From assembly GCA_017879645.1 (NCBI GenBank), contig JAAEXZ010000014.1, positions 1 through 40,543 of the forward strand: a stretch of DNA of 40,543 nucleotides. The letters run 5' to 3'. Position numbers and translations under genes: made by a program. The stretch comes from Nitrosomonas sp. (GTDB lineage Bacteria > Pseudomonadota > Gammaproteobacteria > Burkholderiales > Nitrosomonadaceae). How positions within the stretch are numbered: the first letter of the stretch is position 1; each line of letters begins with the position of its first letter. Positions 18,067 through 26,904 of this stretch are shown piece after piece. Below the pieces are notes generated by a model, which had not been told where the DNA came from, searched no databases, and saw only the letters and a program-made list of their open reading frames with translations.

Positions 18067-18095
18067 TCTTTTTTTATTTCAGGAGTTGGTATTTG

Positions 18096-18830
18096 ATGCA
18101 AAGCTGTACTTCATCCACTCTTGGAAAGGGGAAGCTCTATTTGATTCCTATTCCGATCAGCTCGCGGGAACTGGATTGGGTGATACCTTCTGCAGTACAG
18201 ACCAGTATTGCAGATATCTCACATTTTATTGTCGAACATCCCAAGACAGCTCGGCAGTTTCTGAAGCAAATCAATACAGTATTGCCGCTGCAGGCGATTG
18301 ATTTGCAAATCATGGATGAACATACAGCCTTCCGGGATTTGGAAACTTTATTGCACCCCATTCTGGCGGGGTATGATGTGGGGTTGTTATCGGAAGCGGG
18401 ATGTCCGGCAATCGCGGATCCCGGAGCGGAGTTGGTTCGGATGGCTCACCAGAAAAAAATCATTGTCATTCCATTGGTGGGGCCATCTTCCATTTTATTG
18501 GCACTGATGGCTTCTGGATTGAATGGTCAATGTTTTGCCTTCAATGGTTATTTGCCAACCGATAAACACGAGCGCGAAGAAAAAATAAGAAAACTGGAAA
18601 GAATTTCAATAGACCAGAAACAAACACAGATTTTTATCGAGGCGCCGTATCGTAATCAGAAAGTATTCGAGCATCTGGTGACAACTTGTCAAGCTGATAC
18701 CGAACTGTGTATTGCCAGTCACTTGACTAGCATAGAAGAATGGATTGTCACCAGGTCGATCAGGGAATGGCGATCCACTACATTGCCGGATATAAACAAA
18801 ATTCCCACGATTTTTTTGCTGCAAGGCTGA
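18096..18830 (+). CDS. RsmI-like tetrapyrrole methylase-family SAM methyltransferase
   Basis: A 244-residue member of the tetrapyrrole (corrin/porphyrin) methylase superfamily. G-K-L-Y-L-I-P-I-P-I near the N-terminus matches the family's first strand, and G-L-L-S-E-A-G-C-P-A-I-A-D-P-G-A-E-L-V is the glycine-rich SAM loop, nearly identical in layout to RsmI. P-L-V-G-P-S-S-I-L-L-A-L and F-I-E-A-P-Y-R-N follow. RsmI proper is about 280 residues and methylates C1402 of 16S rRNA; this shorter paralogue is usually annotated only as a SAM-dependent methyltransferase, so I give no symbol. I chose the ATG at 18096; a TTG one codon earlier shares the same AGGAG. It lies 29 bp behind apaG. Confidence 0.85.
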   Translation: MQSCTSSTLGKGKLYLIPIPISSRELDWVIPSAVQTSIADISHFIVEHPKTARQFLKQINTVLPLQAIDLQIMDEHTAFRDLETLLHPILAGYDVGLLSEAGCPAIADPGAELVRMAHQKKIIVIPLVGPSSILLALMASGLNGQCFAFNGYLPTDKHEREEKIRKLERISIDQKQTQIFIEAPYRNQKVFEHLVTTCQADTELCIASHLTSIEEWIVTRSIREWRSTTLPDINKIPTIFLLQG

Positions 18831-18871
18831 CCGACGGTATTTCTCACGTACTCCGGTATTTCGAAGAGAAA

Positions 18872-19258
18872 TCAGCGTTTCTTCTGAATGAATTCAATTT
18901 TATATCCATCCGGATCTTCGATAAATGCAATTACGGTAGAGCCATGTTTCATCGGACCCGCTTCACGAATTACCTTTCCACCTAATTTCTTTGTATTTTC
19001 ACATGCTTCATAAGCATTCTCGACTTCAACAGCAATATGCCCATAGCCTGTACCCAAGTTGTAGGACCCCGTGTCCCAATTATAGGTCAACTCGAGTACG
19101 GCCCCGCTTTCTTCGTCCTGGAAGCCCACAAAAGCCAATGTGAACCGTCCTTCGGGATATTCTTTCTGGCGCAGCAGTTTCATTCCCAGCACTTGCGTAT
19201 AAAAAGTCAAAGATTTCTCGAGATTTCCAACGCGTAGCATGGTATGCAGGATGCGCAT
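18872..19258 (-). CDS. gloA: Lactoylglutathione lyase (glyoxalase I)
   Basis: A 128-residue cytoplasmic enzyme that isomerises the methylglyoxal-glutathione hemithioacetal to S-lactoylglutathione. All four metal ligands of the short bacterial (nickel-type) form are present at the usual positions: H5, E56, H74 and E122. The N-terminal [10 protein letters not shown] and the C-terminal [12 protein letters not shown] are typical. The start shares one base with the rubredoxin stop (TGATG), so translation is likely coupled; the frame is open further 5' only because it overlaps that gene. Confidence 0.96.
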   Translation of the reverse strand: MRILHTMLRVGNLEKSLTFYTQVLGMKLLRQKEYPEGRFTLAFVGFQDEESGAVLELTYNWDTGSYNLGTGYGHIAVEVENAYEACENTKKLGGKVIREAGPMKHGSTVIAFIEDPDGYKIEFIQKKR

Positions 19259-19446
19259 CAGATTTTCACCATCTCGAAATCTTCTTTGCGTGCACCACAT
19301 TCCGGGCAGGTCCAATTGATAGGCACATCTTCCCAACGTGTACCAGCGGGGATGCCTTCGTCTGGAGATCCCAAAGCTTCATCATAAATGTAGCCACAAA
19401 TTAGGCACATATACCGATTGTATTGATGGTTTTCTTCACTAGGCAT
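19258..19446 (-). CDS. Rubredoxin
   Basis: A 62-residue one-iron electron carrier. Two C-x-x-C pairs bind the iron: C14-L-I-C17-G and C47-P-E-C50-G. The surrounding residues ([39 protein letters not shown]) are textbook. The 12 residues before the first Cys are longer than in clostridial rubredoxin but usual in Betaproteobacteria. Its divergent position to thiD, with gloA following, is also common in this group. The redox partner is not encoded nearby; it may serve oxidative-stress reactions. Confidence 0.95.
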   Translation of the reverse strand: MPSEENHQYNRYMCLICGYIYDEALGSPDEGIPAGTRWEDVPINWTCPECGARKEDFEMVKI

Positions 19447-19498
19447 GATAGATAGCTAGTTCCTTTTAGGTTAAAATGACATTTTACGGTATTAATGT

Positions 19499-20356
19499 AT
19501 GTTACAGCCACCCCCTATCGTACTTTCTTTTGCAGCTAATGACCCTAGCGGTGGAGCTGGTTTGCAGGCAGATATGCTCACCATAGCTAGCATGGGTTGT
19601 CATCCGCTTTCAATTGTCACAGCCATTACGGTTCAGGATACAACCGGAGTGGATGATGTCATGCCATTGGATGCGGAATGGGTCGCTGACCAGGCACGTG
19701 CGGTACTGGAAGATATGCCTGTCAATGCATTTAAAATCGGCTTGTTGGGTAGTGTCGAGATTATTGCGACTATTGCCGAGATCATTTCGGATTATCCGCA
19801 TATTCCTGTGGTGATGGATCCGGTACTGACGTCGGGTCGGGGCGATGAACTTGCCAATGAAGAAACGATCGATGCCATGCGCGAATTGTTGTTATCGCAA
19901 GTGACCATCCTGACACCCAATAGCTTGGAAGCGCGCCATTTGGCCGTGCAAGATACAGATCAGAGTGAATCCAAGCTGGATCTGGGGCTTTGTGCACAGC
20001 GATTGCTGGATATGGGATGTGAATATGTGTTGATTACCGGAACCCATGAAAACACATTGCATGTCACAAATACCTTGTATGCCGCCGATGGTATCGTTCG
20101 GTCGGATGAATGGAAACGGCTTGAAAATACCTATCATGGTTCCGGCTGTACGCTGGCGTCTGCCATAGCGGCCTCACTGGCCAATGGATTATCGATGAGT
20201 GAGAGCGTCGTGGAAGCGCAGGACTATACTTGGCATGCCTTACGTGCCGGTTTCAGACCAGGAATGGGACAATATATTCCAAACCGGTTTTTCTGGGCCA
20301 AAGGTGAGGAAGAAAGTACCAGTGAAGGAAGTGTCATTGAGAAACACAGAAATTAG
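19499..20356 (+). CDS. thiD: Hydroxymethylpyrimidine / phosphomethylpyrimidine kinase
   Basis: A 285-residue ribokinase-family enzyme that phosphorylates hydroxymethylpyrimidine twice for thiamine synthesis. The N-terminal S-F-A-A-N-D-P-S-G-G-A-G-L-Q-A-D substrate loop, V-M-D-P-V-L-T-S-G-R-G near 106, the T-P-N-S-L-E-A segment and the C-terminal G-S-G-C-T-L-A-S-A-I-A anion hole with the catalytic cysteine region are all visible. The divergent rubredoxin start is 52 bp away. Its last 20 bp overlap the start of thiE, so HMP-PP made here feeds directly to the next enzyme in the same operon. I see no TPP riboswitch in the short upstream region. Confidence 0.95.
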   Translation: MLQPPPIVLSFAANDPSGGAGLQADMLTIASMGCHPLSIVTAITVQDTTGVDDVMPLDAEWVADQARAVLEDMPVNAFKIGLLGSVEIIATIAEIISDYPHIPVVMDPVLTSGRGDELANEETIDAMRELLLSQVTILTPNSLEARHLAVQDTDQSESKLDLGLCAQRLLDMGCEYVLITGTHENTLHVTNTLYAADGIVRSDEWKRLENTYHGSGCTLASAIAASLANGLSMSESVVEAQDYTWHALRAGFRPGMGQYIPNRFFWAKGEEESTSEGSVIEKHRN

Positions 20357-20981
20357 TGGTCTTTATGCGATTACGCCGGATACTGAAAATACACAAGACC
20401 TGCTGCATAGAGTGCGGCAAGCTTTGGATGGGGGAGTCCGACTTTTACAATATCGCAACAAACTAGCCAGTGAATCCCTTTTACGAGAACAGGCTGCCGC
20501 ATTGGCGCAGTTATGCAGGCAATATCAAATTCCACTCATTATTAACGATCATCTGCAATTAGCTATATCGGTTGATGCGGATGGCGTGCATCTGGGTAGC
20601 AGCGATGGGTCGATTCAGGCTGCCAGGGAAGAATGGAGAAAGAATAAGATCATCGGCGCATCCTGTTACAATCAACTCGATCTGGCTGTTTTAGCTGAAG
20701 AGCAGGGGGCTGATTACATTGCTTTTGGTGCTTTCTTTCCTTCATCTACCAAACCGGCTGCTGTAAGTGTCCCGGCTGATTTGATGCAGATTGCAAGGCA
20801 GAAAGTGACTGTACCGATTATCGGTATCGGTGGAATCCAGTTGTCCAATGTGGAATTGGTTATCAACAGTGGGTGCGCAGCCGTTGCGGTGTGTGCCGAT
20901 TTGTTTCAATCTGCCGATATCAGGGAAAGAGCCTCTCGTTATTCCTGCCTTTTTCAAAACTTCAGCAAACCGATCCAATAA
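20337..20981 (+). CDS. thiE: Thiamine-phosphate synthase
   Basis: A 214-residue TIM-barrel enzyme that joins HMP-PP and thiazole phosphate to thiamine phosphate. Typical segments are [54 protein letters not shown] and I-G-I-G-G-I. There is no ATG at the expected place. I propose the TTG at 20337 with AAGGA 7 bases upstream; a GTG at 20331 is nearly on top of that SD. The longer frame back to 20199 lies within thiD and is not ThiE-like. hemL starts 28 bp downstream. Confidence 0.94.
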   Translation: MRNTEISGLYAITPDTENTQDLLHRVRQALDGGVRLLQYRNKLASESLLREQAAALAQLCRQYQIPLIINDHLQLAISVDADGVHLGSSDGSIQAAREEWRKNKIIGASCYNQLDLAVLAEEQGADYIAFGAFFPSSTKPAAVSVPADLMQIARQKVTVPIIGIGGIQLSNVELVINSGCAAVAVCADLFQSADIRERASRYSCLFQNFSKPIQ

Positions 20982-21009
20982 TAATTTCAATCAAATAAAT
21001 GAGCTAAAT

Positions 21010-22290
21010 ATGACTTCACGCAATCATCAATTATTCGAAGAATCGCAACATTATATTCCTGGTGGAGTAAATTCTCCTGTTCGAGCTTTCAAGTCGGTGG
21101 GTGGTGAGCCCGTTTTTTTTCAACGCGGGGAAGGGGCCTATTTTTGGGATGCTGATGGCAAGCAGTACATCGATTATGTGGGGTCCTGGGGACCCCTGAT
21201 TCTCGGCCATGCGCACCCTGAAGTTGTCAGGGCTGTTCAAAGCACCGCGCAAAATGGATTGACATTTGGTGCACCAACGGCATCTGAGTTGGAAATTGCA
21301 AAACTAATTTGTCAGCTTGTGCCGTCGATCGAACAGGTGCGCTTGGTAAGCTCTGGAACGGAAGCTGGCATGAGTGCAATACGCTTGGCACGTGGGTATA
21401 CCGGCAGAAGTAAAATTATCAAATTCGAAGGTTGCTATCATGGTCATGATGATTCGCTATTGGTCAAAGCAGGTTCGGGTGCACTGACGTTTGGCAACCC
21501 AAGCTCTGCCGGTGTGCCAGCAGAAACGGCAGGACATACTATCGTTCTGGATTATAACGATGTGAATGGATTGGAAGAAGCATTCAATCGATGGGGTAAA
21601 GAGATTGCTGCCGTTATCGTTGAGCCTGTTGCCGGTAACATGAATCTGATTGCACCCAAGCCCGAATTTCTGGGTGGGTTGCGTAATCTATGCACACAAA
21701 ACAATAGTGTTTTGATATTCGATGAAGTGATGACCGGTTTCCGAGTCGGTCTAGGGTGCGCACAAGCACTCTATCAGATCAAGCCGGATATGACGATTCT
21801 GGGTAAAGTGATTGGTGGGGGTATGCCCATGGCTGCTTTTGGAGGGCGTCGCGATATCATGCAATGTTTGGCGCCGCTTGGTCCGGTCTATCAAGCCGGA
21901 ACACTGTCCGGTAATCCCGTTGCAGTTGCAGCCGGATTGGCTACACTAAAACAGGTTCAACAGCCTGATTTTTATGAAGTGTTATCTGAAAAAACCCGGC
22001 AACTGGTTGAAGGGCTTTCTGCATCTGCAAAATCACATGGTATTGATTTTAGTGCGCAGTCAATTGGTGGAATGTTTGGAATCTATTTCAGCAAACAATC
22101 ACCAACGAGTTTTAGTGAAGTGATGCAATGCGACAAGGATGCTTTCAATCGTTTTTTTCATGCCATGCTGGATGAAGGTATCTATTTTGCACCATCAGCT
22201 TTTGAGGCAGGTTTTGTGTCCATTGTCCATAGTGACAGCGATATAGAAAAAACTTTGATGACTTCAAATAAGATTTTTAAAAATTGGTGA
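21010..22290 (+). CDS. hemL: Glutamate-1-semialdehyde 2,1-aminomutase
   Basis: A 426-residue PLP enzyme that converts glutamate-1-semialdehyde to 5-aminolevulinate, the C5 route into haem. Recognisable parts are the N-terminal [13 protein letters not shown], the [12 protein letters not shown] loop at 114-125, [11 protein letters not shown] near 236-246 and the PLP lysine K266 in [11 protein letters not shown]. The length is exactly that of the family. I chose the ATG at 21010, 28 bp after thiE; the open frame continues upstream through thiE in another frame. High haem demand fits an organism with many c-type cytochromes. Confidence 0.97.
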   Translation: MTSRNHQLFEESQHYIPGGVNSPVRAFKSVGGEPVFFQRGEGAYFWDADGKQYIDYVGSWGPLILGHAHPEVVRAVQSTAQNGLTFGAPTASELEIAKLICQLVPSIEQVRLVSSGTEAGMSAIRLARGYTGRSKIIKFEGCYHGHDDSLLVKAGSGALTFGNPSSAGVPAETAGHTIVLDYNDVNGLEEAFNRWGKEIAAVIVEPVAGNMNLIAPKPEFLGGLRNLCTQNNSVLIFDEVMTGFRVGLGCAQALYQIKPDMTILGKVIGGGMPMAAFGGRRDIMQCLAPLGPVYQAGTLSGNPVAVAAGLATLKQVQQPDFYEVLSEKTRQLVEGLSASAKSHGIDFSAQSIGGMFGIYFSKQSPTSFSEVMQCDKDAFNRFFHAMLDEGIYFAPSAFEAGFVSIVHSDSDIEKTLMTSNKIFKNW

Positions 22291-22311
22291 GTGCAAGAAG
22301 TTACAGAAAGA

Positions 22312-22345
22312 GGCGATCAATCAAATTGATCGCCCTTAAATTAAG
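22312..22345. terminator. Hairpin between hemL and convergent methyltransferase gene
   Basis: A 9-bp perfect stem (22312-22320 with 22326-22334) closes a 5-base loop, 21 bp after the hemL stop and 16 bp before the end of the convergent methyltransferase gene. The T-tract is poor on the plus strand and short (CTCTTT) on the minus strand, so termination strength is uncertain. Confidence 0.5.
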
Positions 22346-22350
22346 ATATT

Positions 22351-22917
22351 TTATTTTTCTGAAATTGCAATCAGACTCAGTTCATTGGGTAAAAAATAGT
22401 TGAAGCCCTGAAGCTTCAGTTCCTCTTTGTTCCAGTGAGATCGATGATTTTCTAGTGGATTAGCCGCTACTTCTTGTTCAATAAACTCTTTAGGGGTGCT
22501 GATAAGTACACTTGCTTTCGATACACGCTGACATTCTTTTAAAAATATTTTTCCTTGATCCTTATCGAAATGTTCAAGGATATCGATAGCCAGTACCAAG
22601 TCATAAGTGCCATCGGCTAAGCTGGGTAGCAATGCCATGGCATTCCCAATCATAATATTGGTATATGCGTATGTATGTACAGGCGTTAAGTACCCTGCAT
22701 ACCCTTCAATGCCGTCAATTCGAACTTGCCACTCTGCTCTATCGCGTTGCTTAGCCGTTTCTCCATGGATATCAAAAAGATTGACATTCTCCAAATTGGT
22801 TCGTAAAAGAAAGCCGTACTGTCCCATCCCAATACCGATATCAAGAACAGATCGAGGATTTCTTTGTTCTGCATAACCGATAATAGTACTTAGTTGATTA
22901 CTAAAGCTAAATGGCAT
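22351..22917 (-). CDS. Class I SAM-dependent methyltransferase, substrate unknown
   Basis: A 188-residue Rossmann-fold methyltransferase. Motif I is V-L-D-I-G-I-G-M-G-Q-Y-G-F near residues 24-36, the acidic residue after strand 2 is in L-F-D-I-H-G, and D-L-V-L-A-I-D-I-L-E-H-F near 105-116 is the post-II/motif IV region typical of the Methyltransf_11/23 group. The C-terminus P-L-E-N-H-R-S-H-W-N resembles methyltransferases of glycan or small-molecule pathways, but I cannot name the substrate. It stands alone between hemL and an AT-rich gap, convergent with hemL, and its lower GC than the neighbouring genes suggests acquisition by transfer. Confidence 0.75.
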   Translation of the reverse strand: MPFSFSNQLSTIIGYAEQRNPRSVLDIGIGMGQYGFLLRTNLENVNLFDIHGETAKQRDRAEWQVRIDGIEGYAGYLTPVHTYAYTNIMIGNAMALLPSLADGTYDLVLAIDILEHFDKDQGKIFLKECQRVSKASVLISTPKEFIEQEVAANPLENHRSHWNKEELKLQGFNYFLPNELSLIAISEK

Positions 22918-23152
22918 AAGAAATTGATTTATTCTTGGATTTTAAATTTTTAGAAAACTACATAACTTATTGAAATAAAATAATCTATATTGATTGTGGA
23001 TGTATTTGTCATTGCGTTGAAGAATTAATTTCTGAAATTATAAATTATGATTTATGAAAGCTAAGACTAGCAAGGATTGAGAATATTTGATGAGTTGCCA
23101 AAGAATCTTCTCATTATCTATTGATAACTGATCAATGAGAGTAATAGTTTAA
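22918..23152. other. AT-rich gap upstream of the methyltransferase
   Basis: No coding frame, RNA gene or clear repeat. The stretch is distinctly richer in A and T than the flanking core genes and presumably holds the promoter of the minus-strand methyltransferase gene. Confidence 0.5.
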
Positions 23153-23195
23153 AAACCAGGAAATTGTGTGATCAAGTAATGCAATTTCCTGGTTT
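23153..23195 (-). terminator. Terminator of the cytochrome c4 gene
   Basis: A perfect 14-bp stem (23153-23166 with 23182-23195) around a 15-base loop lies 22 bp past the cytochrome c4 stop. Read on the minus strand it ends in CCTGG followed by TTTTT, the layout of an intrinsic terminator. Confidence 0.75.
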
Positions 23196-23217
23196 AATTA
23201 AAAATTTTTATACAATT

Positions 23218-23892
23218 TTAACGCATGGTGGAGATGTAAGCAGCGACGGCACGTTTGTCTTGCGCGCTCATGCGCGTCAGGACTTTCTGCATTACTTTAT
23301 TGTCATTATCGCGATCACCGGTGTTGAATTGGTTAAGCTGTGTCAATGTATATTCGGCATGTTGACCGGAGACGGCCGGATAACGAGGTGGGATGCCGGC
23401 ACCTGTTGGGCCATGACAGCTTGCACAAGCTGGAACGCCATTTTCGATATTACCACCGTGATAAAGGATTTTTCCGGTTGCTAGTAATTTTTCATCTGCA
23501 GGAGCCTGGCTGGGCGAGGTTTTTTGCTTGGCATAATAGTCGCCCAGGCTTTTCATGTCTTCGGCTGATAAAGTGGCTACCATGGAAGACATGACTGGAC
23601 TGTTGCGCTTGGCAGGATCGGTGTCTGTACCCTTGAAGTCCATTAACTGTTTGGTGATGTATTCGGCTTGCTGACCCGCCAGAATCGGGTTCATTGGAAT
23701 GACGCTATTGCCATCGGCATTGTGGCAACCGGCACAAACACCCGCTGCGATTTGTTCTGCTCCTACTGGAGCGGCCGGTGCTGCAACTGGTGCAGGTGCT
23801 TCAGGTGGAGTATCTTCTGCGGTCGTCTCGGCTGAGATGGGTGCTGACAGAGCCAAAGCTATCAACACAAATGTATTTCTGAGAATGTTCAT
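23218..23892 (-). CDS. Dihaem cytochrome c4
   Basis: A 224-residue periplasmic or membrane-attached c-type cytochrome with two haem sites, C53-A-G-C56-H57 and C156-A-S-C159-H160, in two similar halves. Each half has a later methionine in the expected place (P-V-M-S-S-M near 100 and N-K-V-M-Q-K near 203) as the distal axial ligand. A Sec signal covers residues 1-21. A Pro/Ala-rich linker (29-42) separates it from the first haem domain and is longer than usual for c4. Cytochrome c4 passes electrons to terminal oxidases or, in nitrifiers, may link with copper proteins. It is a single gene closed by the hairpin at 23153. Confidence 0.93.
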   Translation of the reverse strand: MNILRNTFVLIALALSAPISAETTAEDTPPEAPAPVAAPAAPVGAEQIAAGVCAGCHNADGNSVIPMNPILAGQQAEYITKQLMDFKGTDTDPAKRNSPVMSSMVATLSAEDMKSLGDYYAKQKTSPSQAPADEKLLATGKILYHGGNIENGVPACASCHGPTGAGIPPRYPAVSGQHAEYTLTQLNQFNTGDRDNDNKVMQKVLTRMSAQDKRAVAAYISTMR

Positions 23893-24022
23893 AGTTGTAA
23901 TCCGTTCTTTAATTACGTTTAAAGTGGGTGGGTATGTGATAATCCGAGCGGTATTTTAGCAAGGCGAAGAAACCTTAACAACAAAATTCAGTTAATATCA
24001 ATTTTTAAAATTTTATTTTTCA

Positions 24023-24616
24023 ATGAAAATAATCTTTATTCTCTTGATACTGGCCAATATCGGTTATCTGATTGTTACGCAATTAGTTAATCATGAAAAT
24101 AATGTGACTTTGCCCGGCAAAGTATACGATCCTGGGAAAATTGTCATATTGCCTGTGCAGCAGAATTGTTTAGAATGGGGTAATTTTTACGAAGAACAAA
24201 CGCAATATGCTGAAATGGTGATTGCAGAGTTGGTGTCGGAGCAATCGTATCGCATTGAAACGGCAGGAGCGGCGTTATTATACTGGTTGTACATTCCACC
24301 GCTTCCCAACAAGGAAACTGCGAATCGAGTGATCAATAAATTGAGAAACCTTGGGATTGTCAGCTTCAGGGTTAAGGATGACGATAAATGGAAAAATGCC
24401 ATCTCACTGGCAATGTACACGGATCAGCAAGAAGCCGACAAGTACCGGAAAGAAATTGAAATCAAAGGAATCAGCAATGTGATGATGGAAAGCCGTAATG
24501 TGGAGCTCAAGAAAATTGTTTTGTCGAGCGCCGATCCTATGCTCAGAACGCAATTGCAGAAATTGATCGAACCGTTTACAGGTACTCAACTGATCGAGAT
24601 AAAGTGTGAATACTGA
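24023..24616 (+). CDS. Membrane-anchored SPOR-like protein
   Basis: A 197-residue protein with one N-terminal membrane helix (residues 3-20) and a soluble part outside. The segment L-L-Y-W-L-Y-I-P-P-L-P-N-K-E-T-A near residue 85, then N-K-L-R-N-L-G and N-A-I-S-L-A-M-Y-T, follows the layout I recall for small betaproteobacterial SPOR-related proteins, in which a Y-W-V-Y-I-P-P strand starts a peptidoglycan-binding-like fold. The similarity is not strong enough for a firm SPOR call. A Q-N-C-L-E-W-G-N-F motif precedes it. It lies 59 bp upstream of map but has no known link to it. Confidence 0.6.
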   Translation: MKIIFILLILANIGYLIVTQLVNHENNVTLPGKVYDPGKIVILPVQQNCLEWGNFYEEQTQYAEMVIAELVSEQSYRIETAGAALLYWLYIPPLPNKETANRVINKLRNLGIVSFRVKDDDKWKNAISLAMYTDQQEADKYRKEIEIKGISNVMMESRNVELKKIVLSSADPMLRTQLQKLIEPFTGTQLIEIKCEY

Positions 24617-24674
24617 TTCAACGCTGATCGCTTACATCTTTTCCCTTATTATTTAACGCATACATTTAGAATCA

Positions 24675-25481
24675 ATGACAGTAACAATAAAAACGCCACA
24701 AGAAATTGAAACAATGCGTATTGCCGGGCGACTGGCTTCAGAAGTGCTGGATTTCATCACACCACACGTTGTTGCGGGCATTACAACAGAGGAGCTGGAT
24801 ACGCTTTGTCACCACTACATGGTTGATGTGCAGCAAACTATTCCCGCACCGCTCAATTATGCCCCTTCCGGACATTCACCCTATCCCAAATCGATTTGCA
24901 CATCGGTTAACAATCAAATTTGCCATGGTGTTCCAGGCCAAAAGAAGTTAAAAAACGGCGATATCATCAATATCGATATCACCGTGATTTACCAAGGATA
25001 TCATGGTGACACTAGTCGCATGTTTTATGTCGGGGAGCCATCGATTCAAGCCAGAAGGTTATGTGAAGTGACATACGAAGCCATGTGGCGAGGAATTGAA
25101 GAAGTCAGGCCTGGCAAGCGTTTGGGGGATGTAGGCTATGCCATTCAGAAACTGGTTGAAGGTGTCGGGTATAGCGTGGTCAAGGAATTCTGCGGTCACG
25201 GCATCGGTGCGAAATTTCATGAAAACCCGCAAGTATTGCACTACGGAAAACCTAATACCGGACTGGAACTCAAATCGGGAATGATTTTTACCATCGAACC
25301 CATGATCAATGCCGGGAAGGCGGCGATCCGTCATTTGCCCGATGGCTGGACCATTACTACCAAGGATGGAAGCCTTTCGGCACAGTGGGAACATACGGTA
25401 CTTGTAACTGATGATGGTTATGAAGTACTGACGCTCTCGGCAGGCTCCCCAGCCAAGCCTGTGTTTCGTTTTGGCAACTAA
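24675..25481 (+). CDS. map: Methionine aminopeptidase, type I
   Basis: A 268-residue cytoplasmic metalloprotease that removes the initiator methionine from new proteins. The five metal ligands are all found: D101 (I-D-I-T), D112 (G-D-T-S), H175 (G-H-G-I-G), E208 (I-E-P-M) and E239 (W-E-H-T). C-H-G-V-P near residue 83 gives the substrate-binding histidine. The length is that of type I enzymes without extensions. I see only weak SD before the ATG. It is followed by rph after 25 bp, although the usual partners rpsB and glnD are not here, so this may be one of several map copies. Confidence 0.95.
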   Translation: MTVTIKTPQEIETMRIAGRLASEVLDFITPHVVAGITTEELDTLCHHYMVDVQQTIPAPLNYAPSGHSPYPKSICTSVNNQICHGVPGQKKLKNGDIINIDITVIYQGYHGDTSRMFYVGEPSIQARRLCEVTYEAMWRGIEEVRPGKRLGDVGYAIQKLVEGVGYSVVKEFCGHGIGAKFHENPQVLHYGKPNTGLELKSGMIFTIEPMINAGKAAIRHLPDGWTITTKDGSLSAQWEHTVLVTDDGYEVLTLSAGSPAKPVFRFGN

Positions 25482-25506
25482 AATTTTGACCTAAAATTAC
25501 ATTGAT

Positions 25507-26244
25507 ATGATAAGAAGTCATCAGCGCACACCCGCACAAGTTCGTCCGGTCAAGATCACTCGCCAATATATCAAACATGCCACCGGATCGGCATTGATCG
25601 AATGCGGTGACACCAAAGTAATCTGCACAGCCAGTATCGTGGAACAGGTGCCGCCCTTTCTGAAAGGTCAGGGGCAAGGCTGGCTGACTGCCGAATACGG
25701 CATGTTGCCGGGTTCAACACATACGCGCATGCAACGTGAAGCTGCCAAGGGGAAGCAAACGGGGCGAACCATGGAAATCCAGCGATTGATCGGTCGTGCT
25801 TTGCGTGCCGTGGTGGATTTGAAGAAATTGGGCGAACGCACAATCCATATCGATTGCGACGTCATCCAGGCTGATGGCGGTACGCGTACTGCGAGTATTA
25901 CCGGTGCTTTTGTGGCGCTGCACGATGCCGTGAGTCATTTGCTGGCAAAACAGCTTATCGAGGCAACACCGATCCAGGATCATGTGGCGGCTGTGTCGGT
26001 GGGTATCTATCAAGGCATACCGGTTCTCGATCTGGATTATGACGAAGATTCATCTTGCGATACCGATATGAACGTGGTCATGACCGGAAATCTCGGACTG
26101 GTTGAAGTACAGGGTACGGCAGAGGGCAATCCATTCAGTCGTGACGAACTGAATTCGATGCTCGATCTGGCTCAACGAGGTATTCAGGAACTGATTTGCT
26201 TGCAGCAGAGCGCGCTGACTGAGAGTGGGATGCATCGTGGGTGA
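25507..26244 (+). CDS. rph: Ribonuclease PH
   Basis: A 245-residue phosphorolytic 3'-exoribonuclease that trims tRNA 3' ends. The family signature [15 protein letters not shown] and the [19 protein letters not shown] segment are present, with [15 protein letters not shown] near 117-131 and L-D-L-D-Y-D-E-D near 178. The full length suggests an active enzyme. Its stop codon lies inside the start of rdgB (8-bp overlap), a common betaproteobacterial pairing, usually followed by hemW. Confidence 0.96.
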   Translation: MIRSHQRTPAQVRPVKITRQYIKHATGSALIECGDTKVICTASIVEQVPPFLKGQGQGWLTAEYGMLPGSTHTRMQREAAKGKQTGRTMEIQRLIGRALRAVVDLKKLGERTIHIDCDVIQADGGTRTASITGAFVALHDAVSHLLAKQLIEATPIQDHVAAVSVGIYQGIPVLDLDYDEDSSCDTDMNVVMTGNLGLVEVQGTAEGNPFSRDELNSMLDLAQRGIQELICLQQSALTESGMHRG

Positions 26245-26833
26245 ACTGACCAAGCTGGTCATTGCCAGTAACAACCCGGGAAAGTTGCGCGAAATTGACG
26301 AATTGCTCGCGCCACTGGCCATTGATGTCGTGTCGCAATCCGATTACTCGATCAGTGAAGCTGAGGAGCCGCATGTAACCTTTGTCGAGAATGCACTGAC
26401 CAAAGCCCGTCATGCCAGTCGTTGTTCCGGTCTGCCTGCTCTTGCAGACGATTCCGGTATTTGCGTCATGGCCCTTGGTGGAGCACCTGGAGTCAATTCT
26501 GCACGTTACGCCGGCGAACCCAGATCGGATGCAAGCAACAACCGTAAGCTGGTCGAGGCACTGCAAGGCAGAACCAACCGTCGTGCCTATTATTACTGCG
26601 TGATCGTCCTGGTGCGTCATGCCGATGATCCTCAGCCGATTATTGTCGATGGTTCATGGTATGGCGAAATTGTTGATGAGCCGCGCGGCACAGGAGGATT
26701 TGGGTATGACCCCCATTTCCTGTTATCTGAATGGAATAAAACCTCGGCTGAATTGACGGCCGAACAAAAAAACCGTATCAGTCATCGTGGTCAGGCTCTG
26801 GCGAAACTCGTGGACATACTGCGAAAAGGATAA
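26237..26833 (+). CDS. rdgB: XTP/dITP pyrophosphatase (RdgB/HAM1)
   Basis: A 198-residue house-cleaning enzyme that hydrolyses non-canonical purine triphosphates (dITP, XTP) to monophosphates. Hallmarks are S-N-N-P-G-K at the N-terminus, [10 protein letters not shown], the L-A-D-D-S-G-I catalytic acidic motif near 70, G-V-N-S-A-R-Y-A-G and, toward the end, G-F-G-Y-D-P-H-F and S-H-R-G-Q-A-L. I chose the GTG at 26237 (M-G-E-L-T-K-L-V) with GGGA six bases upstream; a GTG at 26225 would add four residues. It overlaps the end of rph. Confidence 0.94.
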   Translation: MGELTKLVIASNNPGKLREIDELLAPLAIDVVSQSDYSISEAEEPHVTFVENALTKARHASRCSGLPALADDSGICVMALGGAPGVNSARYAGEPRSDASNNRKLVEALQGRTNRRAYYYCVIVLVRHADDPQPIIVDGSWYGEIVDEPRGTGGFGYDPHFLLSEWNKTSAELTAEQKNRISHRGQALAKLVDILRKG

Positions 26834-26835
26834 TC

Positions 26836-26904
26836 GTGCACAATAGCGACACTGAAAAATATAGTTTGCCACCGATCCCTAAACTATTGGGTTATAGGCA
26901 GTGA
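26836..26904 (+). pseudogene. Probable truncated start of hemW
   Basis: Two bases after the rdgB stop a GTG opens a 22-codon frame beginning V-H-N-S-D-T-E-K-Y-S-L-P-P-I-P, then K-L-L-G-Y-R-Q and a TGA. Betaproteobacterial HemW, which normally follows rdgB, begins with a short variable stretch and then L-P-P-x-x-x-L-S-L-Y-x-H-I-P-W. The first 15 codons therefore look like a hemW start that has lost everything after L-P-P-I-P. The sequence after the break is not HemW-like and runs into the Msr fusion gene, whose start overlaps this frame's stop by 4 bp. It could instead be a short leader peptide or chance. Confidence 0.45.

Noticed and set aside
19447..19498. TPP riboswitch upstream of thiD
   Set aside because: The 52-bp gap to the divergent rubredoxin gene is too short for a thi-box, and no conserved CUGAGA-type element is seen.
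25507..26244. Several long open frames on the other strand of rph, rdgB and the Msr gene
   Set aside because: They mirror the codon bias of well-supported plus-strand genes and have no motif or SD of their own.
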